DNA of 64,000 nucleotides from Zooshikella sp050749885. Its GTDB lineage: Bacteria > Pseudomonadota > Gammaproteobacteria > Pseudomonadales > Zooshikellaceae. Below, in pieces: positions 17,861 through 26,390 of the stretch. The DNA is taken from positions 124,001 through 188,000 of the forward strand of contig NZ_JBOIUB010000010.1 in NCBI RefSeq assembly GCF_050749885.1. The letters run 5' to 3'. Position 1 is the stretch's first letter. The number at the start of each line of letters is the position of its first letter. The position numbers were made by a program, and so were the translations under genes. The notes below the pieces were generated by a model. The model saw nothing but the letters and a program-made list of their open reading frames with translations, made no database searches and was not told where the DNA came from.

Positions 17861-20800
17861 ATGGATAATATAATAACAAATGCGTTTAACTATTCAGATT
17901 TTCTAAGTGGTACTGTTGACCCGAGAACAGGAAGGTATAACTTTCAAATATCACTTGGGAAAATAATTGGCGGGCTATTAGAAGGTCCAGAGATCGAGTT
18001 TAGTATAAAATACTCTTTTCTTTCTAATGAGAATTTTGGGTTTGGTAAGGGCTGGTTTTCTAATCTAAGCCGGTATAGCCACAGATTGAAGACTTTGTTT
18101 TTAGGTCAAGGCAAAAGTTTTTATATTGAAAACTACCAAGTAAATAAAGAGCTTGATATTAGATATGCTAACTTAAATGAATTTAAATGTTATGTTTCTG
18201 ATGATAATCGAATAATTATTAGCTATAAGTCAGGTATTAAAGAATATTTGAATTGCTATGGTTTTTTAGAAAAAATAGAACAGTTTGATGGGCGAGCCTT
18301 GGCAATAGAGTACTATCAACCAATTGATAAAGGTAGAATAAAGTCAATTTCTGATGATATGGGCCAGTCGATATCTTTTATATATAAAGCTGGTGAAGTT
18401 TTAATAAAGAAAAATGGGGTAGAGCTGTTGTCACTTCGTATTAGTGATGAACAGCTAAAAAGTGTTACATTAGTTGATAACGCGAAGTTTATATTTCAGT
18501 ACAGAGAAATAAACACATTTAAAGTGTTAAAGAGTATTATTCATCCTTCTGGTGCGACAGAGTCATTAACTTATGACTCTGAAGGATTAAGGACGCCAGA
18601 GGGATGTCCTGTGAGCACAATTCCTGCAGTAATTAACCATCGGATCTATGGGCGCGATATAGAAGAACAAAATAAGCGATATGAATATAGTCGACAAAAC
18701 TATTTGGGTTTTGCTGCTGGTGCAAAGTATGTTGAAGGAAGAGATAACTTATATGAACGTTCTCAAGACTATTTATATTCGTCTAATGAGTATATAGGGG
18801 ATAAAAAAATTGCTAGAACCTATAATAGGTTTCATTTATTAATTCAAGAAAAAGTTATTGACTGCCGTAAAAATTTTACCATTACAACGCGCGAAATAAC
18901 TTATGTTGCTGATCCACAACTTCCTTTCATAGAACAACCAGCTACATATTCATTGCCTGTAAATGATAGTACAACATACTACAACCAGGATGGTGATTGC
19001 TCCTCAGAAAATTATACTTATGAATATGATGACTACGGAAATATTATTAAGTCAACTGACCCAATTGGAAGAACGGAGTGTATTCATTATTACTTAGCTG
19101 CAGGCGAATTGGGATGTCCTCCATCACCAACAAGTGTGCCAATATTTATTAAAGAAAAAATATTATATCCATCAAGTAAATATTCAAATGAATCTATACA
19201 TGTAATAAAACATCTCTATATCTATAAAGCATACCAACGTTATTCAAGAGATTCTTCATATCCTTTACTTGATACTGAAGTGGTTCAAACAATTGATAAT
19301 AAGGCTGTTTTGAAAAGAAAAACAGATTATTATAATACTGATGAGCTTACTGGAATATATGGTAAAATAAGATCTGAAACCGTACAGGTTGGCTCACGTA
19401 TCACAAAGGATGATTATAGATATACAGTTAGAGATAATGAGCTTGTTATTTCATTTATATGTTCTGTAAATGGTGAGGAAAAGTATCAGGAGTCAACGAC
19501 ATTTAACCTTTCAAATGGTAAAAAAGTAGAGACTACAGACAGGAATGGTATAGTCTCACAGTTTGTGCATGATAGTCTAATGCGTACAACTGTTGAACGA
19601 ACTTATGTTGGTTCGCCATATCAATCTGAGGTTACTTACGAGTATGTTTTTGGTACTGATGAACAATATATCAAAAAAACAGATCATGTAGGAAGGATAG
19701 AGAAATATTATATTGATAGTCTAGGGCGCGTTATTTTTGTCTATAAAGATGATAGTGGTCAAGGGCTTAAAAAATATCAAAGTATGACATATGATTCTTT
19801 GGGATGTTTATCGTCTTTAACTGAATATGAGACTGATCTAAACCAAGAGGAATACTCATATTCAACTCAATTTGAATATGATATTTTGGGGCATCAGTGT
19901 AAAAAAACGCTACCTTCAGGTATGAGTTATATTACGCATTACGATAAAGCCAATAGAACAAAAACAACATATTTACGGTCAGTGAATGGAAAAGAAATTG
20001 AAATTGAAAAATGTCAATTTGATGAAGCACAAAATGAAATAAAAAATGAGTCATTAAGTAAAGTAAGTCATCGTAAATATAATGGATTTGGTTTAGTCGT
20101 AGAAGAGAAAGGAACTTATAAAGATCCCGTAAGATATCAATATGATGAGGTTGGTCGAGTAACTAATGAAGTTATTGGTAATGAATTTTCAGTTTATAAG
20201 AATTATGATTCTGCATCACTAGAAGAATATGTAACAGAGTTAAAAGTTAATAATATAGTGATAGGTTCACGTGAATATGATCATTTAGGTAGAATCTTGG
20301 TTGAGTCTCGTTATGGCTTACCCGCCGTTCACTATAGTTATGAAGCTAACTGGCTTGAGCCTGTGTCTCTTAAATATATTAATGAAACAATAGAAAGAAC
20401 GCTAGATACATCTCTTGGAAAAGTACTACATGAAGCTAGCCACTCAGGTGATATTTCCATAGAACGTCAGTATCTTCAGCCAGAAGGAGAGTTAAAGTCA
20501 GTTAAAAACAGTTATACTCAGAAAAATATGACGTATTATAAAAATGGATTATTAAAGAGTATACAACAAGATAATAGGTATTTAGAGTATGAATATTCAA
20601 GACAGGGCAATGTATTAAAAAGAACAGATTATTTTGGTAATACTGAATGTAGGTTATATAATGCATCAGGCCATCTATCAGAAATACATATTGGACAGCA
20701 TAAAGGTTGCTTCTCTTATAATGAATATGATCTTCTTTCAGAAGAATTAATAGTGACTGCTGAGGGCGATCGAATTAATCACCAGCTGTATTATGATAGT

Positions 20801-21589
20801 TTATTACGGCTTGAAAAAAAGATTTCTCTGCTGAACAATGCCATAGTTTGTCAACAATCATTTGTATATGATGAATATAGTCAAATAGTTGGTAAAAGCA
20901 TTATCAATGAAAATGGTGAGAAAACGTATGAGTTTTTCATTTATGATGCTTTGGGGAGATTAACCGAGTATAGTGTTGAAGGTGTCGATGCTCCGTGTTT
21001 TAGGGATAGTGCTGAAATCATACAAAAGCAAAACTATGTGTATAACGCGTTAGGTGATATTACGTTTACTACAACTGTATATTTTAAGGATGGTGTTTCA
21101 TGTAAAGATATTCAAGAATTTAATTATCACGAACAATACTTGGGTCAGCTCACTTCAATACTTTATAACAGTAATAATGTCGTCGACATAGAGTATGATG
21201 TAAATGGAAATTTACTTCGAGATGATCAAGGCTTTCAGTATCAATATAATTCCTTAAATCAAGTGAGTGACGTTTTAAACCCATCAGGTCATAAGCTTGC
21301 AAGCTATCATTATGATGGATTTGGAAATCAAGTTGCTTGTATTGAACAGGATAGACCACCTCACTATCGTTATTTTGACCAACAAGACTTGATAAATGAA
21401 AAACAGGAAGGGTTTATTAGTTACTCGCTTAAAGGTCACTGTGGAATGTTATTTCGAGCTATTGATGGTGAAGGCGATCGTCAACGTATCGATCTTTTCG
21501 TAACAAATCATCAAGATAGCCCGATTTATTCAATTCAAAATAAAATAGTTAGAAAAAAATCTTACCAGCCATTCGGTAGTTTTTGTTAA
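17861..21589 (+). CDS. RHS/YD-repeat shell protein lacking its core domain
   Basis: A 1242-residue protein without a signal peptide. It opens like TcC/RHS proteins: FLSGTVDPRTGRYNFQISL, then FGFGKGWFSNLSRYSH, followed by many YD-type repeats (for example YEYDDYGNIIKSTDPIGR, YDSLGRV-like units, YDVNGNLLRDDQGFQYQYN). By family knowledge these build a hollow beta-cocoon that encloses a toxin. It stops at KKSYQPFGSFC, just where an RHS protein would continue into the LGFNG...DPTG core. That core is found instead two genes downstream. No frameshift is needed: the stop at 21589 is clean. It heads a three-gene set with 37 bases to the next gene. Confidence 0.88.
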   Translation: MDNIITNAFNYSDFLSGTVDPRTGRYNFQISLGKIIGGLLEGPEIEFSIKYSFLSNENFGFGKGWFSNLSRYSHRLKTLFLGQGKSFYIENYQVNKELDIRYANLNEFKCYVSDDNRIIISYKSGIKEYLNCYGFLEKIEQFDGRALAIEYYQPIDKGRIKSISDDMGQSISFIYKAGEVLIKKNGVELLSLRISDEQLKSVTLVDNAKFIFQYREINTFKVLKSIIHPSGATESLTYDSEGLRTPEGCPVSTIPAVINHRIYGRDIEEQNKRYEYSRQNYLGFAAGAKYVEGRDNLYERSQDYLYSSNEYIGDKKIARTYNRFHLLIQEKVIDCRKNFTITTREITYVADPQLPFIEQPATYSLPVNDSTTYYNQDGDCSSENYTYEYDDYGNIIKSTDPIGRTECIHYYLAAGELGCPPSPTSVPIFIKEKILYPSSKYSNESIHVIKHLYIYKAYQRYSRDSSYPLLDTEVVQTIDNKAVLKRKTDYYNTDELTGIYGKIRSETVQVGSRITKDDYRYTVRDNELVISFICSVNGEEKYQESTTFNLSNGKKVETTDRNGIVSQFVHDSLMRTTVERTYVGSPYQSEVTYEYVFGTDEQYIKKTDHVGRIEKYYIDSLGRVIFVYKDDSGQGLKKYQSMTYDSLGCLSSLTEYETDLNQEEYSYSTQFEYDILGHQCKKTLPSGMSYITHYDKANRTKTTYLRSVNGKEIEIEKCQFDEAQNEIKNESLSKVSHRKYNGFGLVVEEKGTYKDPVRYQYDEVGRVTNEVIGNEFSVYKNYDSASLEEYVTELKVNNIVIGSREYDHLGRILVESRYGLPAVHYSYEANWLEPVSLKYINETIERTLDTSLGKVLHEASHSGDISIERQYLQPEGELKSVKNSYTQKNMTYYKNGLLKSIQQDNRYLEYEYSRQGNVLKRTDYFGNTECRLYNASGHLSEIHIGQHKGCFSYNEYDLLSEELIVTAEGDRINHQLYYDSLLRLEKKISLLNNAIVCQQSFVYDEYSQIVGKSIINENGEKTYEFFIYDALGRLTEYSVEGVDAPCFRDSAEIIQKQNYVYNALGDITFTTTVYFKDGVSCKDIQEFNYHEQYLGQLTSILYNSNNVVDIEYDVNGNLLRDDQGFQYQYNSLNQVSDVLNPSGHKLASYHYDGFGNQVACIEQDRPPHYRYFDQQDLINEKQEGFISYSLKGHCGMLFRAIDGEGDRQRIDLFVTNHQDSPIYSIQNKIVRKKSYQPFGSFC

Positions 21590-21626
21590 ATCTGCATTTT
21601 TGTAAATAATTAATTGAGATGGATGA

Positions 21627-22832
21627 ATGAAGCTTTTGAATTTATTTGCTAATAGTTTTTTGTGGTTCACAATATTTGTTTCTTGTTCTGCTTTTTCGGG
21701 TACTATAGACTCTTCACGTTATTATATCCAAGATATACGTGTAGAAACTGATTTAGGCCATGGCCAAGCATATCAAATATATGCAAATGGTAAAATGCAA
21801 GCACCTATCTATATTAAAATAAAAGCAATAGACAATAATACTAAAAAACCTATAGTAATACCCAACGATGAACTTATATCTGCAGCTTATCTTTTTGATA
21901 AACAAACAGGCGTCAATCTAACCTATAAAAATTATGTTAGTGATCAACATGATCCTAACTGGGTTTATACTGCAACACAGAATCAATACCAACATACAGT
22001 ACCAAGATCTGCAGTAAGTGCAGCGAATACTTCATCAATAAGTGTACATAGAAGTCGTCATGTTGGTCAGGGCTGGAGCCAGTTAACTTATTGGGTATCA
22101 AGTAAAGAGACACATTATAGTAAAAATATTTGTGTTGAGCTTGCTATGAGTGATGGTCATAATATAAATAGCTGCGATACGTTGTATGACGAGTTTGCCA
22201 CAATAAATGCAATCGATGCATTACACTATCGAGTAGATGATTTTACTTTTAATTTTCATTATTTGAAGAAAACCGATAGTTGGTATGTAGGTTATTGGCA
22301 ATTAACACCAAAAAATAAACAAGTAAAAATATATGGTTTAGAGTGGGAAAGCCCATTGCAAGAAGGTTCAAACTTTTTTAGAGCTATGGACTATTTTCGA
22401 CCCGCTGGAGGTCGCATAACTTTCACTGGTGGAGATACAACCGCAAAATCACTAATTTTATACCCTTATAAACCTTCTGTAGAGCCTCGAACTATTCGAG
22501 ATTATGTTCGTATTTGGAATATTGAAGGGAATCAACGTGAGGACTATTCCTATGATCTTGAGTTATCGACAGATAACCTCAAATTTGTTCAGGGTAAAGG
22601 CAGTTATAGCGATTATACGGTTTGTGTTTATGTGACAAAAAATATTTGTAGTCGCGTTAAGAAAGATGGTCATTATGTAAATACTACAAGCAATGATTCT
22701 TATATGTACAACTTACGTCCAAAATTTAAAGTGTTTGATCAATTTGGAAATGTTGCGCGTTTAAAACTGGTAGACAGTAATACTGTAGATAGTTTGGGAT
22801 GGGATGATTACCAAATTGTTAATGATGAGTAA
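21627..22832 (+). CDS. secreted protein of unknown family between the two RHS parts
   Basis: A 401-residue protein with a signal peptide (MKLLNLFANSFLWFTIFVSCSAFSG). The mature part is rich in beta-type, Tyr/Ser/Asp-rich sequence, including GHGQAYQIYANGKMQAPIYIKIKAI near residues 45-69, which has the look of an immunoglobulin-like or carbohydrate-facing beta fold. Four Cys residues in the middle (ICVELAM, NSCDTLYDE) and C-terminal half (TVCVYVTKNICS) could form disulfides. I do not recognise a family. It starts 37 bases after the RHS shell gene, and its stop overlaps the start of the next gene (TAATG), so the three are probably translated from one message. Confidence 0.75.
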   Translation: MKLLNLFANSFLWFTIFVSCSAFSGTIDSSRYYIQDIRVETDLGHGQAYQIYANGKMQAPIYIKIKAIDNNTKKPIVIPNDELISAAYLFDKQTGVNLTYKNYVSDQHDPNWVYTATQNQYQHTVPRSAVSAANTSSISVHRSRHVGQGWSQLTYWVSSKETHYSKNICVELAMSDGHNINSCDTLYDEFATINAIDALHYRVDDFTFNFHYLKKTDSWYVGYWQLTPKNKQVKIYGLEWESPLQEGSNFFRAMDYFRPAGGRITFTGGDTTAKSLILYPYKPSVEPRTIRDYVRIWNIEGNQREDYSYDLELSTDNLKFVQGKGSYSDYTVCVYVTKNICSRVKKDGHYVNTTSNDSYMYNLRPKFKVFDQFGNVARLKLVDSNTVDSLGWDDYQIVNDE

Positions 22833-24013
22833 TGGACATGAAAATTAATAACAAAAAAAATAATGTTCTACATGAAACAGTTTTGAATAATATGCCTTGC
22901 CTATCCAGGCGAGGTTTTTTAATCAAAAGTTCTTACTTACTTTCAGCTACATCTTTGCTGACACTGAATATTCCAGTTAAAGCTGCTAGTTCTTTAAATA
23001 GTTTAGTCGATAATGTCCCATTAATTATTCTACAGGATAGACTTGGTTTTAATGGAAATTATATAGATTCTATTACGAAAGTTTATCATTTAGGCAATGG
23101 ATATCGTATATATAACCCCAGATTAATGCGGTTTCATTCTGTGGATAGCTTAAGCCCTTTTGGGGACGGAGGTATTAATGGCTATAGTTATTGTTTGGGA
23201 GATCCTTTAAATTTAGTTGATCCAACAGGGCATATCAGTTGGCAGGCTGGGGTTGCGATAGGTTTAGGGATTGCGGCAGTATTAATTGGTATTGTGACGT
23301 TGGGGGCAGGAATAGCAGCTTCTGCAGGATTAATGACTGGAGCCGCTGCAATTACAACCGCAGGCGTATTGAAAGCTGGGTTAGGTATTGCATCAGGGGT
23401 ATCTGGGGTCATAAGTGGTGGTTTAGGTATTGCTTCTGGAGCTTTGAGTGAAACACATCCTGCGCTTTCGACTAATTTGGGGTATGCTGCATTTGCCTTT
23501 GGGATAACCTCCGCCGTGACAGGAATAGGATCACTTATGGCTGGTGCCAGAGTGGCTTCTGCTGCAACACGAGTTATTAAAACTCCTCTTAGCCCAGGGT
23601 TATTAAGCTCAAGAAGTTCTGGTCAGGTGACATTGAAATTGTCAGATAGTATCGCAAGATATAATCCCAGATTTGTGGCTAAAGCACTGAATAGAACTTT
23701 CCATAATGAGCTTCCTTTTCAACGAATAGCGATTTCTGGTGAAAAAGCACCTTCATTATTTAAGGGCTCAAGCTTTATAACACAGTCTTATGCTCAGCAG
23801 TTATCAAATCATACAGGTAAACATGTAATAGAGCTCGCACGCCGAGGTGCAGCGATTGCTCCACAGTCAAGAAGGGCGAGTAGTGTTCCAAGTGTTTTAA
23901 ATAGTTCTGTTGCTATCACCAAAAGTGCAGCTTGGACTCCAGCACGAGTATTTGGACCATCAAGAGTACTTTATTCTGCAGGTATGATTGGTCGTTCATT
24001 AATGGTTGATTAG
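22832..24013 (+). CDS. Tat-signal protein carrying the RHS core domain and a hydrophobic C-terminal region
   Basis: A 393-residue protein whose start overlaps the preceding stop; ATG 22838 is an alternative. Residues 24-52 are a twin-arginine signal (LSRRGFLIK, Arg26-Arg27, then a hydrophobic stretch ending VKAA). Residues 62-134 are an RHS-associated core: LGFNGNYIDS, YHLGNGYRIYNPRLMRFHS, SLSPFGDGGINGYSYCLGDP, ending DPTGH. Normally this follows the YD shell in the same chain. A Gly/Ala-rich hydrophobic region (about 137-250) resembles the post-core segment of TccC-like proteins. The last 140 residues have no recognised toxin motif. Having a Tat signal directly before an RHS core is very unusual. 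Confidence 0.82.
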   Translation: MDMKINNKKNNVLHETVLNNMPCLSRRGFLIKSSYLLSATSLLTLNIPVKAASSLNSLVDNVPLIILQDRLGFNGNYIDSITKVYHLGNGYRIYNPRLMRFHSVDSLSPFGDGGINGYSYCLGDPLNLVDPTGHISWQAGVAIGLGIAAVLIGIVTLGAGIAASAGLMTGAAAITTAGVLKAGLGIASGVSGVISGGLGIASGALSETHPALSTNLGYAAFAFGITSAVTGIGSLMAGARVASAATRVIKTPLSPGLLSSRSSGQVTLKLSDSIARYNPRFVAKALNRTFHNELPFQRIAISGEKAPSLFKGSSFITQSYAQQLSNHTGKHVIELARRGAAIAPQSRRASSVPSVLNSSVAITKSAAWTPARVFGPSRVLYSAGMIGRSLMVD

Positions 24014-24184
24014 ATTTTTATCCTATTCGTGATGGGTTTTAGATTTTTTAGTCAATATTAATTAATCACTAAAAACTTGAATAATTTAACCTTAATTTGC
24101 ATGTGACTTTTCTCGAATAATCGATCTTATTGTCTAAAATAGTATTAATCGACTCTAGCCAAATGCTAGCGTAAGAGCATTGTG

Positions 24185-24946
24185 ATGAAAAGAATACTAT
24201 TAATTTTGATTGGTTGTTTGTTTTCTCGCTTTCTTTTAGCCGAAGCAAATGTGTTGTATGCAGACTATAGGCATCGTCCACCAGAAATGGTGAGAATTGA
24301 AGAGCTAGATACGTTTTTTGGGCCATTAAGAGATATCCTCGAAGAAGCGGCAGGTATGATTGGATATACAATAAACTGGCGATTTGCTCCTTTCCCAAGA
24401 AGCTTGGAGGATTTAAAAAATGGTAAAATTGATATAATACCTAGAACGATAAAAACTAAAGAACGAGAGTCATTTGTTTTATATTTAGGTCCCATTGGTT
24501 ATCAACAAAAGGATATTCATTTTTTAGTGACAAAAGGAATGGAAAATACTATAAATCGTTATGAAGACTTATATCAATTTAGGGTGGGTATTAAACGAAA
24601 GACTGCATATTTTTCACGGTTTGATAATGATTCTAAAATACAAAAAGTGATTGCGCTTGATGATAAAAATATGGCTGAGATGATTATCAAGAATCGGTTT
24701 TCAGTCATGATTATTTTAGATACAGCTGCCATTGAGTCTGCTTTTAGCAAGCATAATTATCTGGATTACGCTTATGCAAACTATAAGTATATTCAGAAAA
24801 TTGGCAATTACTATGGTATGTCAAAAAAATCAAGAAATGCGCATCTATTTGAACAATTAAATAAGGCACTTAAAGAAATGCTCGATTCAGGTCGAATAGA
24901 GTATTTTTATGAGAAATATAATGTTTATATTCCTTCTCACGATTAA
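24185..24946 (+). CDS. orphan periplasmic substrate-binding protein (SBP_bac_3-like), 3
   Basis: 253 residues from ATG 24185 (MKRILLILIGCLFSRFLLAEA, a signal peptide); a GTG one codon earlier is possible. The body follows the family plan: PLRDILEEAAGMIGYTINWRFAPFPRSLEDLKNGKIDIIP, then a second lobe with KRKTAYFSRFD and a closing helix LNKALKEMLDSGRIEYFYEKY. No permease or ATPase is linked. It may belong functionally with the two similar genes at 15589 and 16348 on the other side of the RHS locus. Confidence 0.82.
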   Translation: MKRILLILIGCLFSRFLLAEANVLYADYRHRPPEMVRIEELDTFFGPLRDILEEAAGMIGYTINWRFAPFPRSLEDLKNGKIDIIPRTIKTKERESFVLYLGPIGYQQKDIHFLVTKGMENTINRYEDLYQFRVGIKRKTAYFSRFDNDSKIQKVIALDDKNMAEMIIKNRFSVMIILDTAAIESAFSKHNYLDYAYANYKYIQKIGNYYGMSKKSRNAHLFEQLNKALKEMLDSGRIEYFYEKYNVYIPSHD

Positions 24947-25016
24947 CTGGTTTAAAGATGTCTTTCGCTTACTCATTTTATACCCTCTGAGAACAAGGGG
25001 GGTATATTGAGAAAAC

Positions 25017-25059
25017 AATTTGTGTTTGGCATGTTATACTTTGTAGCCAAACACAAATT
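25017..25059 (-). terminator. strong hairpin downstream of lepB
   Basis: AATTTGTGTTTGGC (25017-25030) is perfectly complementary to GCCAAACACAAATT (25046-25059), a 14-bp stem with a 15-base loop. It begins nine bases after the lepB stop on the minus strand, followed there by GTTTTC. It probably ends lepB transcription and may also serve the convergent binding-protein gene. Confidence 0.75.
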
Positions 25060-25067
25060 AAGCTTGA

Positions 25068-25718
25068 TTATATAGAATGGAAGAATCGGTTTGTTCTGGG
25101 TAGATAGTAATTATTGTAATTTAATGACAATACAACGGTTTTAGATCGACCGACGATTTCATCTCTTGGAATAAAACCTATGACTCTTGAGTCTGCGCTA
25201 TTATCACGATTATCGCCAAGCACAAGGTATTGATCTTTAGGGACTAATACCGGAGGAAAGTTAGACATGGCTGAACCAGAATTTTTTATCCTAATAGTGT
25301 GTTCTACGCCAATTAGATTTTCCGTTTTATCTGAAGTTAAATGTGAGTGCTGAAGGTCTTGATAGTTAAGCTTTTTTCCATTTATATAGAGTACGTTGTT
25401 TATTAGAGTTACAGAATCACCTGGAACACCGATAACGCGCTTAACTAACCGTTTTTTTGAAACGGCTGAGTCAAAAACAATAATATCACCGCGAACTGGA
25501 TCTGAACGTTTTACTAACGATATATGCGTAAATGGTATTCTTATATCGTAAGCCATTTTATTCACTAAAATGCGATCACCTTCTAAAATGGTTGGTTTCA
25601 TAGAACCGGTTGGAACAGTATTCCAGTCTGCTATAGCACTTCGGAAAACAAACATTAAGCCAAGAATAAGAAAAAATATTTTATTTTCTTTCCAAATACG
25701 GTAAAACCACGTTCTCAT
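25068..25718 (-). CDS. lepB: signal peptidase I, short form
   Basis: A 216-residue membrane-anchored protease that removes signal peptides on the periplasmic face. One N-terminal helix (about 13-30) is followed by the catalytic Ser39 in VPTGSMKPT and the general-base Lys93 in RLVKRVIGVPGD; GDNRDNSADSR is the conserved box E. E. coli LepB has about 324 residues and two helices, so this is a short single-helix form, often a second copy devoted to special cargo. It stands alone on the minus strand; the signal peptidase of the main lepA-lepB locus is not in this window. Start ATG 25718. Confidence 0.92.
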   Translation of the reverse strand: MRTWFYRIWKENKIFFLILGLMFVFRSAIADWNTVPTGSMKPTILEGDRILVNKMAYDIRIPFTHISLVKRSDPVRGDIIVFDSAVSKKRLVKRVIGVPGDSVTLINNVLYINGKKLNYQDLQHSHLTSDKTENLIGVEHTIRIKNSGSAMSNFPPVLVPKDQYLVLGDNRDNSADSRVIGFIPRDEIVGRSKTVVLSLNYNNYYLPRTNRFFHSI

Positions 25719-25762
25719 GCAATTCCTCTATGCTATTTCATTAAAATGTTAGCTTTAACAAT

Positions 25763-25911
25763 ATAGGGTACCTCTAAAAATGCACTTTTTCCATGAAAGC
25801 TATGTCAGCGCTGTACTCGGATCCTCATGTATGTCTTATACACTGCGGTCCTCCGTGCAGTGCTTCCTTGCTATCACAAAAAAATCACTATTTTTAGAGG
25901 TGCCCTATAGT
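25763..25911. repeat. ~150-bp terminal-inverted-repeat element (MITE-like)
   Basis: The left end TATAGGGTACCTCTAAAAAT and the complement of the right end (CTATAGGGCACCTCTAAAAA) match over about 20 bases with one mismatch. The inner 100 bases have no ORF but contain CACTGCGG/CCGTGCAGTG, a further small hairpin. It is compact, symmetric and intergenic, like a non-autonomous mobile element. No transposase is present. Only one copy is in this window. Confidence 0.7.
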
Positions 25912-26046
25912 TAAATTAACTAATTCAATACTTATACTGATTGTGAGTTGTAACAGTAATAAATTATATCCATAATTCGTGATGTATATACTGTACCATT
26001 AAGGTCATATAAATAACATCTTTAAAAATATTGAGGTGTCAACTAC

Positions 26047-26076
26047 TTGATCTTTGATGACTAAATTTTCTATACT
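26047..26076 (+). promoter_or_regulatory. probable sigma-70 promoter of the thi operon
   Basis: TTGATC (26047-26052) and TATACT (26071-26076) are spaced by 18 bases. This predicts a transcript start near 26083, right at the first base-paired stem of the TPP riboswitch. Confidence 0.6.
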
Positions 26077-26082
26077 CTTGTA

Positions 26083-26193
26083 CATCTTGTCGGAGTGCCT
26101 GTAGAGGTGAGATTACTCATTTCTCTGGCTGAGACTGCAGTTGCGGGATCCGTGGAACCTGATCTGGTTAGCACCAGCGAAGGAAACAAGAGT
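26083..26193 (+). ncRNA. TPP riboswitch (THI element)
   Basis: The aptamer shows all THI-box hallmarks: GGAGTGCC near the 5-prime side, CTGAGA, GGATCCG, GAACCTGATCTGGTTAGCACC and CGAAGGAAACAAGA, closed by pairing of TCTTGT (26085-26090) with ACAAGA (26186-26191). It binds thiamine diphosphate and lowers expression of the genes that follow. About 197 bases separate it from thiC; that stretch includes hairpin-forming sequence (CAGCGC/GCGCTG near 26277-26306) but no clear T-run. Control may therefore be at translation or by Rho, which is inference. Confidence 0.96.
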
Positions 26194-26390
26194 TACCATA
26201 GCATGTAGCGATGTCACTTAGGTGTATAAATCAAACACAGTACACCTGTTACTATTCATTCTTTGTGGCTTTCGTGCAGCGCTTTCAGTAGTTCAGCTTT
26301 TGCGCTGCTGAATTGGTTACCGAAACGCTTCCTCTGTTTACTCACGACAAGCAATCACAAATTAAATCCATTGTGGAAGTGTGAGTGCTT

